Origin: Gemmatimonadota bacterium
GTDB taxonomy: Bacteria; Gemmatimonadota; Gemmatimonadetes; Palauibacterales; KS3-K002
Direction: 5' to 3'
DNA: 64,000 nucleotides
Assembly (NCBI GenBank): GCA_020344215.1
Contig: CP070815.1
Coordinates: 4,354,040 to 4,418,039, forward strand
Shown here: one piece after another, positions 28,731 to 38,292 of the stretch
How the letters are laid out: every line of letters begins with the position of its first letter
Numbering within the stretch: the stretch's first letter is position 1
Position numbers and translations under genes: made by a program
Notes under the pieces: model-generated
The model's input: only the letters and a program-made list of their open reading frames with translations
The model's database searches: none
Told to the model about the DNA's origin: nothing

Positions 28731-29713
28731 GCCAGGCGGCCCGCAGGCGAGAAGACACGTCCCAGAGCGTTCAGCTGGACCCTGCTCTCCGCAGCAATTT
28801 CTCCGTCGTCATTCCGGCGCTGAACGAGAGCGAGAACCTCCCCGAGCTGTTTCGCGAGCTCGAGGCGACCTTCCGCGGACACGGGCTCGACGGAGAAATC
28901 ATCTTCGTCGACGATGGGTCGACGGATAGCTCGTCGGAGATCGCCCAGCGGGAAGGTGACCGGCTACGGCGGTTCAAGCTGGAACGGCACAGGCTCAACC
29001 TTGGCAAGACGGAAGCGTTCATCACGGGGGTGCGGGCGGCGGAGACGGACTGGATAGTCCTGTTCGACGCGGACCTGCAGCATCTGCCCGAAGAGATCCC
29101 GCGATTGCTCGCTGAGACTCAGAGCGGCTACGACATCGTCTGCGGCCGCAAGGTCGGCAAGTACGAGAAGCGGCTGGTGTCGGGCCTCTACAACTGGCTG
29201 TCTCGCAGGTTGTTCCGGGTTCCGGTCAGGGACCTGAACTCGATCAAGATTATCCGCAAGGCGATCTTGGACGAGATCCATCTGCGGCACGATTGGCACC
29301 GCTTCTTCGTTGTGCTGGCTCACGCACGAGGGTACCGCGTGGGCGAAATCGATGTGGCACTCCATCCGCGCAGGAAAGGCGCCAGCAAGTACGGCGGGCG
29401 CTCGCGCATATTCGTCGGCTTCCTCGACCTGGTGGCCGTCTGGTTTCTCCTCCTCTTCAGTCGAAAGCCCATGCTCCTGTTCGGCTTCACGGGGCTGGTG
29501 CTGGTCGGGCTGGGATTCTTGGTCGGTGTGGCGGCGATCGTTTTGCGCCTGCTGGGTCACGGGTTCCGTCCGCTGCTCAACCTCGTCGTGCTGCTGGGCG
29601 TGATGGGCGTCTCCCTCTTCGGGTTCGGCTTCGTCGCGGAACTTGTGGCCACGTTGCGGGCGGAAGTGGACGATCTCAGGGAATCGGTGAGCGAGCGCGA
29701 AAAGGGGCGCTAG
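28727..29713 (+). CDS. GT2 glycosyltransferase with C-terminal membrane helices
   Basis: A GtrB/ArnC-like polyprenyl-phosphate glycosyltransferase. The GT-A catalytic domain (about 25-240) has VVIPALNESENLPELF, VDDGSTDSS and the metal motif region FDADLQHLP. Two hydrophobic helices at about 240-310 anchor it in the inner membrane, followed by a short charged tail. It has 328 residues. ATG overlaps the rpoN stop. The donor sugar is not predictable. A lipid-linked sugar made here could be used by the adjacent GT39 protein. Confidence 0.85.
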   Translation: MSQAARRREDTSQSVQLDPALRSNFSVVIPALNESENLPELFRELEATFRGHGLDGEIIFVDDGSTDSSSEIAQREGDRLRRFKLERHRLNLGKTEAFITGVRAAETDWIVLFDADLQHLPEEIPRLLAETQSGYDIVCGRKVGKYEKRLVSGLYNWLSRRLFRVPVRDLNSIKIIRKAILDEIHLRHDWHRFFVVLAHARGYRVGEIDVALHPRRKGASKYGGRSRIFVGFLDLVAVWFLLLFSRKPMLLFGFTGLVLVGLGFLVGVAAIVLRLLGHGFRPLLNLVVLLGVMGVSLFGFGFVAELVATLRAEVDDLRESVSEREKGR

Positions 29714-29733
29714 CCTCAGGCTGAGGGGTCGGG

Positions 29734-31332
29734 ATGGCGGTGGCAGAAGCGCTGAAGCGACGTGGTCTTTCTGGCGGCCGGCTGGCGTGGGGTGCCTTCG
29801 CCGGACTCATCGTTGTACATGTCGTACTCGCCATCCTGCTGTTCGATCCGAAGCCGTACGTAGGCGGTGACAACGCCGGGTACATGATCCTGGCGGAGTC
29901 GATCCGCACGGGGCAGGGCTACACGGACATCCACCTTCCCAATGCGCCGAGGCATGCCCAGTACCCGCCTGTCTACCCTACGCTGCTCGCGTTCGCCGGG
30001 GCTCTGGGCGGCCGTCTGGTCGCGTTCAAGATCCTCTCAGCGGTCTTCTCGACGGCCTCACTAGTCTTGCTGTTCGCGCTGGGCAGGGTGCGGCTCGGGC
30101 TGAGCGGGGGACCGGCGCTCGTTGCCGCGTTCGGCCTCAACGCGGTTCTGCTCTACTATTCGCACTGGGTGATGTCGGAGGCTCTCTTTGTCCTACTGAC
30201 CTTGGTCGCGCTCTGGGCCTCGGATCGGATGCTGCAGTCGTGGCGCTGGCTCGCCACGTCGATGGCGTTCGCTCTGCTGGCGTACCTGACCCGCGCGGCG
30301 GGTCTGCCACTTCTACTCGCGCTACTGCTTGTGCTGGGGCTCAAGCGGCAGTGGCGGCACCTAGCGATAGCGGCGGCTGCGACGGTCCTGGTTGTAGGTG
30401 GCTGGTGGGTCTGGGGAAGGCTGGCGGCGGGCGAAGGCGCTCTGACCTACTCGAGCAACTTCCTTCTGGTGGACCCGTACGAACCCGAACTCGGCATCGT
30501 CGGCCCGGGAGAACTGCTGGCGCGCTCGGTGAACAATATCCGCCTGTACGCGGTTGTCGTGCTGCCCGAGTCGCTAGGAGGCATGGCGCCGGCTGGCGCC
30601 GTGATCCTCATGGCGTTGCTTACGTCACTGTTGCTGATCGCCCTCGCCCTCGTGGGGTGGGTACGCGATGTTCGGAAGTTGAGGCCCCTCGAGCTTTTTA
30701 CGGCCTTCTATGCAGCGCTGATCGTGCTATGGCCGGAGGCATGGACCGATAGGCGCTTCCTCTTACCTCTGTTGCCCGTGCTGCTCTTACACGGTGCAGC
30801 CGGGCTGGTGTGGTGCCTGAGCTTCTTGCGGGTCAGGCGCCAGGCCTGGGCTCTTCCGCTGTTCGGCGCCTTTCTGGCCATCCTGACGGTGCCGGGCCAT
30901 GTGAGGACGGTGGGTTACAATCAGCGGTGTATGAGCTTTCACCGGCAGGGCGATGGACTAGCCTGCTATCCGGCGCCCTGGCGTGCCTTCGCGCAGAGCG
31001 CGTTGTGGGTGAGGGCCAACACGCCCGAGGACGCGGTAGTCGTCAGTCGCAAACCGCGGCTTTTTTACTACTTCTCGGGCCGGCGCGGCGAAGTCTATCC
31101 GTTCACCACGGAAGACGAGGAGATGTTCACGTTCCTCGACGACATTGGGGCGGAGTACGTGCTCGTAGCACCGCTCAGCCGGACGACGTACCAGTACCTG
31201 GTTCCGGTGATCCTCAGCATGCCCGAGCGTTTCGAGATCGTCTACGAGATCGGCGAGGAGACAGCACCAGCGTACGTGCTGAAGTACAAGGGCGCGGGCG
31301 GTCCGGGCGCTGGCCCTCGAGGGGGAGGCTAA
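29734..31332 (+). CDS. GT39-like (GT-C) membrane glycosyltransferase
   Basis: Integral membrane protein of 532 residues with about 10-12 helices and a soluble C-terminal part. The first extracytoplasmic loop contains the acidic pair region YVGGDNAGYMILAESIRTGQ and the PPVYP motif seen in ArnT/PMT-type glycosyltransferases. Such enzymes use polyprenyl-phosphate sugars to glycosylate lipid, protein or glycan acceptors outside the inner membrane. The neighbouring GT2 gene fits as donor-maker. The substrate is unknown. Confidence 0.75.
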   Translation: MAVAEALKRRGLSGGRLAWGAFAGLIVVHVVLAILLFDPKPYVGGDNAGYMILAESIRTGQGYTDIHLPNAPRHAQYPPVYPTLLAFAGALGGRLVAFKILSAVFSTASLVLLFALGRVRLGLSGGPALVAAFGLNAVLLYYSHWVMSEALFVLLTLVALWASDRMLQSWRWLATSMAFALLAYLTRAAGLPLLLALLLVLGLKRQWRHLAIAAAATVLVVGGWWVWGRLAAGEGALTYSSNFLLVDPYEPELGIVGPGELLARSVNNIRLYAVVVLPESLGGMAPAGAVILMALLTSLLLIALALVGWVRDVRKLRPLELFTAFYAALIVLWPEAWTDRRFLLPLLPVLLLHGAAGLVWCLSFLRVRRQAWALPLFGAFLAILTVPGHVRTVGYNQRCMSFHRQGDGLACYPAPWRAFAQSALWVRANTPEDAVVVSRKPRLFYYFSGRRGEVYPFTTEDEEMFTFLDDIGAEYVLVAPLSRTTYQYLVPVILSMPERFEIVYEIGEETAPAYVLKYKGAGGPGAGPRGGG

Positions 31333-31333
31333 C

Positions 31334-32488
31334 GTGAGCCGCGTGATACGGGTTCTCATCCTTCTCGGTACGCGTCCCGAGGCGATAAAGCTGGCACCGG
31401 TTGCCCGAGCTCTGCGCGAACGAGAAGAGCCGGTCGACCTGACGGTCGTCTCCACTGGCCAGCACGACGATCTGCTTGACAGCGCACTGGCGAGCCTGGA
31501 TATGGGGGTCGACGAAGATCTGGGGATCATGCGGGCGGACCAGGATCTTTATGACATAGGGGTAGAGTGCCTGCGGCGACTTCGCCCGCTGATGGCCTCG
31601 CTACAGCCCGACGTGGTGGTCGTCGAAGGCGATACAGCTACAGTCTTCTTCGGCGCTCTCGTGGGGTTCTTCGAACGCGTACAGGTCGCTCACGTTGAGG
31701 CGGGTCTTCGCTCGGGAGACAAGTGGGCGCCGTTCCCTGAAGAGGTCTTCCGACGTCTAACCGACGTCACATCGGACCATTATTTCGCTCCGACGCCGGG
31801 GGCGCGGGCGAATCTCATCGCAGAGGGTGTCCCGGAAGAGCGGGTCAACATCACAGGGAACACGGTGATCGATGCGGTGAAGGCATTGGCGAGTGGGGGG
31901 CCGCCTATTCGTGAGCCCGTTCTCGGGGAGATTCTCGAGTCAGGACAGCGTATAGTCCTCGTAACGGCGCACCGGCGCGAGGCCTTCGGGGCGCCGCTGA
32001 GGGAAGCGTTCGGGGCGCTGCGAGCCCTGGCCGAGTCGCACCCGGACGACATTTTCGTATATCCTGTGCACCCGAACCCGAACGTTCAGCGACCAGCGAG
32101 GGAACTGCTCTCGGGTGTCCCGAACTTCCGACTGCTCGAGCCGCTCTCGTACTCTGATCTCGTGCAGGTGCTGTCGCGTTCTTGGCTCGTGTTCACTGAT
32201 TCCGGTGGGATTCAGGAAGAGGCCCCGTCGTTCCGGGTCCCGGTCTTGGTACTCCGAGAGGTTACCGAACGGCCCGAAGGTGTGGAGGCCGGCGTGGCGA
32301 AGCTGGTGGGTACGTCGCGGGAATCGATCCTGGGGCAGGGCAGGCTACTGCTCGACGACCCGGAGGCGCACCGCCGAATGGCGAGTGAGAGGAATCCCTA
32401 CGGCGACGGGCGCGCAGGTGAGCGGATCGCGGACATCCTCCTGCACCGGCTAATGGACGTTCCCCGTCAGACGGAGGATTGGGGCTGA
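31334..32488 (+). CDS. wecB: UDP-N-acetylglucosamine 2-epimerase (non-hydrolysing)
   Basis: Interconverts UDP-GlcNAc and UDP-ManNAc for surface polysaccharide. It has 384 residues in a GT-B-like fold. Motifs are GTRPEAIKLAPVARAL, STGQHDDLLD, VVEGDTATVFFGAL, HVEAGLRSGDKW, NITGNTVIDA, VTAHRREAFG, VYPVHPNPNVQRPA and TDSGGIQEEAPSFRVPVLVLRE. The GTG start lies one base after the GT39 stop. A hydrolysing or bacteriocin-type variant is unlikely given the intact motifs. It indicates a ManNAc-derived sugar in the cell envelope. Confidence 0.93.
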   Translation: MSRVIRVLILLGTRPEAIKLAPVARALREREEPVDLTVVSTGQHDDLLDSALASLDMGVDEDLGIMRADQDLYDIGVECLRRLRPLMASLQPDVVVVEGDTATVFFGALVGFFERVQVAHVEAGLRSGDKWAPFPEEVFRRLTDVTSDHYFAPTPGARANLIAEGVPEERVNITGNTVIDAVKALASGGPPIREPVLGEILESGQRIVLVTAHRREAFGAPLREAFGALRALAESHPDDIFVYPVHPNPNVQRPARELLSGVPNFRLLEPLSYSDLVQVLSRSWLVFTDSGGIQEEAPSFRVPVLVLREVTERPEGVEAGVAKLVGTSRESILGQGRLLLDDPEAHRRMASERNPYGDGRAGERIADILLHRLMDVPRQTEDWG

Positions 32489-33627
32489 GAGTTCTACTGC
32501 AGTGCCTCTACTATCCGCCGGAAGTCGGTGGGCTTGAGAGCCACGTCGCCGGGTTGGGCGAGGGGTTAGCCAGGCACGGCCACTACGTGGACATGCTGAC
32601 GTCGCGGTCGCAGCCGAGGCTGAAGGCCAAGGAGCGGATGGCGGGCGTCAACGTCCACAGGGTGTGGATGCCCGGCAAGACCCCGCTCGGCTGGATGGCG
32701 CACACTCTCGCCACTCTTCCGTTGAATCGGCGCCTGGCCCGTGAAGCGGACATCTTGCACGCTCACACATTCGCCAGCGCAGTACCTTCGTTGAGCACGG
32801 TGCGCCGTTACCGGCGCCCGCTCGTGTTGACGCTCCACACGAGCCATTTCCTGATGCGAGCGTCGAAGCCGCGCTGGCGCCGGATCTTTACCCGGATCAT
32901 CAGATCCACCGACTACCTCCTGGCGACCAGCGAGGAGATCCTGAATGTGGCGTTGGAGATCTACCAGCACCCGCGCTCGGAGGTGATGACAAACGCGGTT
33001 GACACCGATCGCTTCGCTCCGCGCGCGGGCCGCGAGGCGAAAGGGCGGCGACGGATCGTCGTTCCGCGACGGCTCTTCCCGAAGAACGGCGTCGAGTACT
33101 TGGTGCGCGCCATGCCGCTCATCGCCGCGGAGCTCGATGTGGAGGCGCGTATCGTCGGGGACGGCCCCGAGCGTCAGAAGTTGACAGCTCTGGCAGCGGA
33201 GTTGGGCGTCGCCGAGCGTATAGAGTTCCTCGGTGCGCGTTCCAACGCCGAGATGCCGGAGCTGTTGTGCGATGCGGACCTTGCGGTGATCCCCTCGCTT
33301 ATGGAGGCGACCTCGATCGCCGCCCTTGAGGCTATGTCCTGCGGGTTGCCTGTAGCCGCTTCGGCTGTGGGCGGCCTACCCGAGATCATCGACGGGGGCG
33401 TGGGCTCTCTCTTCAAGCCTGCGGACGCTGAAGCGCTTGCCGGCGCAGTGATCGCCCTGCTGGAACGGCATGACCTTCGCGCGCTCGGCCAGGAGGGACG
33501 GCGCAGGGTTGTGGAAAATTGGAGCATCAATAGGATGGTCGAGCGTCACCTCGAGATCTACAACGGACTGCTCGATGAAAGGCAAACGCAAGCCAAGCAA
33601 GACAAGCAGATCGCTGCAGAGCGATAG
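32479..33627 (+). CDS. GT4 family glycosyltransferase
   Basis: Cytoplasmic GT-B retaining glycosyltransferase (382 residues). The N-terminal YPPEVGGLESHVAGLGEGLARHGH and the C-terminal donor site PSLMEATSIAALEAMSCGLPV (E-x7-E form) with GSLFKPAD are typical. The start is TTG 32479, overlapping wecB by 10 bases, or possibly CTG 32485, which is better spaced from the GGAGG at 32473-32477. Sugar specificity is unknown; within the cluster it presumably extends the polysaccharide or LPS glycan. Confidence 0.87.
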   Translation: MGLRVLLQCLYYPPEVGGLESHVAGLGEGLARHGHYVDMLTSRSQPRLKAKERMAGVNVHRVWMPGKTPLGWMAHTLATLPLNRRLAREADILHAHTFASAVPSLSTVRRYRRPLVLTLHTSHFLMRASKPRWRRIFTRIIRSTDYLLATSEEILNVALEIYQHPRSEVMTNAVDTDRFAPRAGREAKGRRRIVVPRRLFPKNGVEYLVRAMPLIAAELDVEARIVGDGPERQKLTALAAELGVAERIEFLGARSNAEMPELLCDADLAVIPSLMEATSIAALEAMSCGLPVAASAVGGLPEIIDGGVGSLFKPADAEALAGAVIALLERHDLRALGQEGRRRVVENWSINRMVERHLEIYNGLLDERQTQAKQDKQIAAER

Positions 33628-36022
33628 GGAGAAGGCTGCAGGCGAGCCGACGTGGCTGCCGCGCTGGGCGCCTTACGCCGTGTTCGGCGTACTCTCGGTC
33701 TTTCTGTTCCGGGAATTCATAGTATCGAGAGGACTTCTTTTCGGGACCGACGTCGCCGCGCTCGGCTACTATGCGCGCTACTGGTACGCCGAGATGGTCA
33801 GAGCGGGGACATTTCCGCTCTGGAACCCCTACCTGTTCAGCGGCTTGCCGTTCGTCGACGCGATGCACGGGGACATCTTCTATCCGACGACCGTGCTGAA
33901 GTTCGTCATGCCGGTCCACCGTGCGATGGGGTGGAAAATAGTGCTCCACGTGTTCGTTGCTGGTCTGGTTACTTACGGCTGGCTTCGCCACCTCAAGGTG
34001 GGGCGTGCGATCGCGATCTGGGGCGCCGTCGCATACATGCTGGCGCCCGTCATGGTCAGCCTCGTCTATCCCGGCCACGACGGCAAGCTGTTTGTGACGG
34101 CGCTCGCCCCGCTGGCGCTCTGGACTACCGACTGGGCGATCACGCGTGGCGGCGCTTGGCGCTTCGCCACGCTTGCCCTGGTCGTGGCACTGCTGATCTT
34201 CACCGCTCACATGCAGCTGGCTTACTTCTTGACCTGGGGGATGGTGGCCCTGGTGGTGTTCCGGCTCGTCCAGGCGCGTCGCAGCGGCCAGACGGCTGTC
34301 CGAGTCGCTGGGCGATTCGGCGCTTTCGCGCTCTCTGGGATCGTCGGGGCGTTGGCCATCGGGGCGGTGCAGCTATGGGCGCCCGCGGGTTACCTCAGGA
34401 CGTACTCACAGCGCGTGGCCAAGACCACGGGTGCCGAGGAGGCCAGGGGCTACGCCTATTCCACCTCGTGGTCTCTGCATCTGGAAGAGGCGTTCTCTCT
34501 GATCGTGCCGGAGTTCGTCGGTGCCAACGTCGTGACCGACGAAGGTCGGGTAGACACCTACTGGGGGCGCAATCCCTTCAAGCTGAACCACGAGTACGCT
34601 GGGCTGATTCCCTTGTTGCTGCTTCCCCTCGCATTCGTGGTCCGGCACCGGCGGGGGGAAGCCTGGCTGTTCACGGGCATTGCAGTTGTCAGCCTTGTGT
34701 ACGCGCTCGGCGCGACTACGCCGCTATTCCGACTGTTCTACTGGTTGGTTCCTGGTGTCAGACAGTTCCGGGCACCCAGCAGCATAATGTTCCTGTTCGC
34801 CGTAGCCGTTGTCACGGCGGCGGCGCTCGGCCTGGAGGGAGCCGTACAGAGGGGGAGCGATAAGGACTGGGCTCATCGAGTCCGAAGATTCTCGCTGTAC
34901 CTCTGGATCGTTACCGGCGTCTTGTTGTTGCTCGCCGTCCTGGGTGCGACGGGCGCACTCACCGACCTGTGGGTATCGATCCTCTATCGGGACATCGAGC
35001 CGGTGAAGGCCGCAGCGCTGCAGGCGAACCTCTTGAGCATCGAAACGGGGCTGTGGCTGGCTGCGTTGTTCGCGGGCCTGACGGCGGGAGCGTGGCAACT
35101 GTGGACACGTGGGACCTTGCCAGAGGCAGCCTTCGTGGGCGCGCTCGTCGTGCTCAGCGTCTTGGACCTGACGCGCGTCGATTCGAAATTCTTGCGGGTC
35201 ATCGAACCTAGTCTGCTGTATCCGAAAGACGATACCACCGAGTTCCTGCTCAGGCAGCAGCAGTGGGGCCGGCCGTTCCGTGTCCTGCAACTCGGCGACG
35301 CGCCTTATGGGATGAATCACTTTGCCTTCCACGGCCTCGAGCAGGCTTGGGGCCATCATGGCAACGAACTGGGGCGGTACCTTGACCTGACGCAGGGACG
35401 TCAGCTCTACTCGGTGAGGGTGCTTCGGCTGCTGAATGTGCGGTTCGTCGTGGGTCCGTCTTCAGCCGCCTCTCCCGGCCTGCCGGAGGCGCACCGGGGT
35501 CGCGTGTCCAACGTCTACGAGCTGCCCGGCGCGTATCCGCGTGCGTACCTGGTGTCCGACTTCGAGGTGGTTCCGGACTCACTTGCGCTGGAGCGTCTCC
35601 TGGCACCGGAATTCAATCCACGCCTTACGGTCGTCCTGGAACGTGCGCCCGACGCGGAACTGGGATCGGACGCGACAGGCAGTGTCGATTGGGTGGAACG
35701 CGCCGTCAACTCGCAGACACTCCGTGTGGAGACCGATGAACCGGCGCTACTGGTCATATCCGACAACTTTTATCCGGCCTGGAAGGCTTGGGTCGACGGT
35801 GTGGGCACGCCAGTGCTGCGGGCGAACTACACGATGCGCGCCATCGAGGTCCCGAGCGGTAGCCACGAGGTACGGTTCGAGTACCACTCGCGCCTCCTCA
35901 AGGCGGCCTTCTGGACAACACTCGTCTCGACACTCCTGGTCGTCGGCCTCATCGGTCTGAACCTGTTCTTGCATTGGCGAGCGCAGGGCCGTGGGCAGAC
36001 GGCGGAGAGTAGCGTGGAATAA
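33575..36022 (+). CDS. YfhO-like multi-spanning membrane protein
   Basis: Large integral membrane protein (815 residues) of the YfhO/GT-C-like family. A basic N-terminus precedes about 12 helices; the first outer loop contains FGTDVAALGYYARYWY and GTFPLWNPYLFSGLPF, the characteristic YfhO motif. The C-terminal 300 residues are soluble and end after a last helix. YfhO proteins are linked to glycosylation of lipoteichoic acid or other envelope polymers. ATG 33575 overlaps the preceding GT4 gene by 53 bases without an obvious ribosome site; a GTG within the first helix is a less likely alternative. Confidence 0.8.
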   Translation: MKGKRKPSKTSRSLQSDREKAAGEPTWLPRWAPYAVFGVLSVFLFREFIVSRGLLFGTDVAALGYYARYWYAEMVRAGTFPLWNPYLFSGLPFVDAMHGDIFYPTTVLKFVMPVHRAMGWKIVLHVFVAGLVTYGWLRHLKVGRAIAIWGAVAYMLAPVMVSLVYPGHDGKLFVTALAPLALWTTDWAITRGGAWRFATLALVVALLIFTAHMQLAYFLTWGMVALVVFRLVQARRSGQTAVRVAGRFGAFALSGIVGALAIGAVQLWAPAGYLRTYSQRVAKTTGAEEARGYAYSTSWSLHLEEAFSLIVPEFVGANVVTDEGRVDTYWGRNPFKLNHEYAGLIPLLLLPLAFVVRHRRGEAWLFTGIAVVSLVYALGATTPLFRLFYWLVPGVRQFRAPSSIMFLFAVAVVTAAALGLEGAVQRGSDKDWAHRVRRFSLYLWIVTGVLLLLAVLGATGALTDLWVSILYRDIEPVKAAALQANLLSIETGLWLAALFAGLTAGAWQLWTRGTLPEAAFVGALVVLSVLDLTRVDSKFLRVIEPSLLYPKDDTTEFLLRQQQWGRPFRVLQLGDAPYGMNHFAFHGLEQAWGHHGNELGRYLDLTQGRQLYSVRVLRLLNVRFVVGPSSAASPGLPEAHRGRVSNVYELPGAYPRAYLVSDFEVVPDSLALERLLAPEFNPRLTVVLERAPDAELGSDATGSVDWVERAVNSQTLRVETDEPALLVISDNFYPAWKAWVDGVGTPVLRANYTMRAIEVPSGSHEVRFEYHSRLLKAAFWTTLVSTLLVVGLIGLNLFLHWRAQGRGQTAESSVE

Positions 36023-36023
36023 C

Positions 36024-36989
36024 GTGAAGGCTTCGATTCGTCGCGGGGCAGGGTGGGCGGCGCGGGTCGCACTCACTGTCGTCGTCACCTACTTCCTGTT
36101 TCGATCGCTCCGCCTCTCTTGGAGCGAGATCGCCGCCAGCGACGCTGCAGCTTGGCGTCCTCGGCCCGTGACGTTGGCCGCCTCGCTGCTCGCGCTACTG
36201 GCCGTGTTCGCGTACCTGGTCGGGCTCTGGTCGCGGATGGTGCGCAAGCTGGACGGCCCGGCGCTGACATTCATCGATGCAGTCCGCATCTTCTTCCTGG
36301 CCAATCTGGGCCGCTACGTGCCCGGCAAGGTCTGGCAGCTGGCGGGCCTTACGTACCTGGCCGGGAAGAAGGGGGTGAGCCTGCCGGTCGCCTCGACCTC
36401 GGCTGTCCTGGGGCAGCTGTTCTCTCTGGCGGCGGCGGCGTGCGTGGCAGCGGCGGGGCTGGCTGTGGGCGCTTCAGCGGGCTACCCGCAGGAGTTGAGC
36501 GCCTGGGCCCTCGCCCTGTTGGCTCTTGTCGGCGCCGTCACGATGATACCCGCAGCCCTACGTCTCGTGTTGCGTGTGGCGTTCAAGGTCGCTCGAGGGG
36601 GCGAGGAAGCTCCCGAGATCGACAACTGGTTTGGGGCCCGCTGGCTGGGACTCTATCTACCGGCTTGGCTGGGCTACGGTATTGCCTTCGGGCTCCTCTG
36701 GGCCTCATTTCCGGCCCTGCCGCCCGTCTTCTGGCCGGCGGCTATCGGAGGCTTCGCCGCTGCTTATTTCCTCGGCTACGCGGCGATTTTCGCCCCTGCA
36801 GGGGTGGGTGTTAGAGAGGGCGCCGTGGCGGTCCTGTTGGCCCCGTGGACAGGGGCGGCGGGGGCGGCGGTGCTCGCCGTGATCGCTCGCCTCTGGATGA
36901 CTGCGGCGGAGCTACTCCCCCTGGTCCTGGCGGCAGGAGCGAGGTGGGTGAGGCGGCCCAGCGTGGACAGTGAGACCCGGTACGTGTGA
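36024..36989 (+). CDS. YbhN/AglD-like flippase family membrane protein
   Basis: Polytopic protein of the UPF0104/LPG-synthase transmembrane family (about eight helices), implicated in lipid or polyprenyl-linked sugar translocation. The motif FFLANLGRYVPGKVWQLAG matches the family hallmark (N-x-GRY-x-PGK). The start is taken as GTG 36024, 2 bases after the YfhO stop, giving 321 residues; an in-frame GTG at 35991 is possible. The stop overlaps the next GT2 gene. It may flip the lipid-linked sugar produced by the neighbouring Dpm1-like enzyme. Confidence 0.8.
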   Translation: MKASIRRGAGWAARVALTVVVTYFLFRSLRLSWSEIAASDAAAWRPRPVTLAASLLALLAVFAYLVGLWSRMVRKLDGPALTFIDAVRIFFLANLGRYVPGKVWQLAGLTYLAGKKGVSLPVASTSAVLGQLFSLAAAACVAAAGLAVGASAGYPQELSAWALALLALVGAVTMIPAALRLVLRVAFKVARGGEEAPEIDNWFGARWLGLYLPAWLGYGIAFGLLWASFPALPPVFWPAAIGGFAAAYFLGYAAIFAPAGVGVREGAVAVLLAPWTGAAGAAVLAVIARLWMTAAELLPLVLAAGARWVRRPSVDSETRYV

Positions 36990-37714
36990 TGGCAGAGAGT
37001 AGAGCGACACTGATCGTGATGCCGACCTACAACGAGCGGGAGAACATTCCGGAGATCGTTCCCAAGGTTCTCTCGCAGGACCCCGGCATTCACGTGCTCA
37101 TTGTGGACGATAATTCACCCGATGGTACCGGTGAGCTGGCTGACCGGCTGGCGGCGGAAGACGACCGGATCCACGTCATCCACCGACCGGGCAAGCAGGG
37201 GCTCGGGACGGCCTACATCGCCGGATTCAATTGGGCGCTGGAACGGGATTACGAGTACGTTTTCGAGATGGACTCGGATTTCTCGCATAATCCTACTCAT
37301 ATACCCGAGTTCCTCGAGGCAGCGCGAGACTACGATCTGGTTCTAGGATCGCGCTACTTGAGAGGCGTGACTGTCGTCAATTGGCCCATGTCGCGCCTGT
37401 TGCTCAGCTACTTCGCCAATAAGTATGCGCGCGTCATCACAGGACTGCCGTTTACCGATACTACCGGCGGCTTCAAGTGCTACCGACGTACGGTGCTCGA
37501 AGCGATCGACCTCGACCAGATCACGTCGGAAGGCTACTCGTTCCAGATCGAGACGACCTTCCGTGCCTGGCGCAAGGGCTTCAAGATCGGCGAGATCAAG
37601 ATCATCTTCACCGACCGCACCGAAGGTACCAGCAAGATGAGCGGCGGGATCATCCGTGAAGCTGTGTGGAAGGTCTGGTGGCTCCGCCTGTTGCGGATCA
37701 TCCGGAGACTGTGA
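36989..37714 (+). CDS. polyprenyl-phosphate mannose synthase-like GT2 (Dpm1 type)
   Basis: Cytoplasmic-face GT2 enzyme transferring mannose or a related sugar to polyprenyl phosphate. It has 241 residues without C-terminal helices, like short Dpm1. Motifs are MPTYNERENIPEIV, VDDNSPDGTGE, FEMDSDFSHNP, LGSRYLRG, TDTTGGFKCYRR and the tail TEGTSKMSGG. ATG 36989 overlaps the previous stop by one base. Two Dpm1/GtrB-type enzymes in one operon suggest two different lipid-linked sugars. Confidence 0.88.
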   Translation: MAESRATLIVMPTYNERENIPEIVPKVLSQDPGIHVLIVDDNSPDGTGELADRLAAEDDRIHVIHRPGKQGLGTAYIAGFNWALERDYEYVFEMDSDFSHNPTHIPEFLEAARDYDLVLGSRYLRGVTVVNWPMSRLLLSYFANKYARVITGLPFTDTTGGFKCYRRTVLEAIDLDQITSEGYSFQIETTFRAWRKGFKIGEIKIIFTDRTEGTSKMSGGIIREAVWKVWWLRLLRIIRRL

Positions 37715-38292
37715 TGGGACGAGGTGCGATCTTCTTGGACCGTGACGGGACGGTGAGCAAAGAGGTCGGCTACGTGAACCACGTCAGCCGCTGCCGGCTG
37801 CTTCCCCAAGCGGCTGAGGCGATCCGGCTGATCAACGAGTCCGATTTCCTCGCTGTACTGGTGACGAACCAGGCGGGCGTAGCGCGCGGGTACTTTAAGG
37901 AATCGCTCGTGCTCGAAGTGCACGCGCGTCTCGAGGCGCTGCTGGCGGAGCAGGGCGCACGCTTGGACGGCATATACTACTGCCCGCACCATCCTACGTC
38001 TGGATCGCCTCCGTACCGTCAGGAGTGCCACTGCCGCAAACCGAGGCCCGGTATGGTAGAAGCTGCCCAGAAGGAGCTCGGTATCGATTTATCACAATCG
38101 TACATGGTGGGTGACAAACACTCGGACATCTTGTTCGCACACTCGGTGGGCATGAAGGGCGTTCTGGTGAAGACCGGCTATGGCCTAGGAGAGATCGAGC
38201 AGTGGTCGGCCGAGTGGACGGAAGACCCCGACTGGATCGCCGACGACCTGCTGGACGCGGTGAAGTGGATTCTATCGAGGAACGATGAATAA
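37714..38292 (+). CDS. gmhB: D-glycero-D-manno-heptose 1,7-bisphosphate 7-phosphatase
   Basis: HAD-IIIA phosphatase of the ADP-heptose pathway for LPS core. The start at ATG 37714 (TGATG junction) gives 192 residues. The catalytic aspartates are D9 and D11 in IFLDRDGTVS. The zinc-binding loop is C90, H92, C105 and C107 (YYCPHHPT...ECHCRKPRPG), which marks GmhB among HAD enzymes. It overlaps the following heptose kinase by 8 bases, which supports the heptose assignment. GmhA is not in the window. Confidence 0.93.
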   Translation: MGRGAIFLDRDGTVSKEVGYVNHVSRCRLLPQAAEAIRLINESDFLAVLVTNQAGVARGYFKESLVLEVHARLEALLAEQGARLDGIYYCPHHPTSGSPPYRQECHCRKPRPGMVEAAQKELGIDLSQSYMVGDKHSDILFAHSVGMKGVLVKTGYGLGEIEQWSAEWTEDPDWIADDLLDAVKWILSRNDE

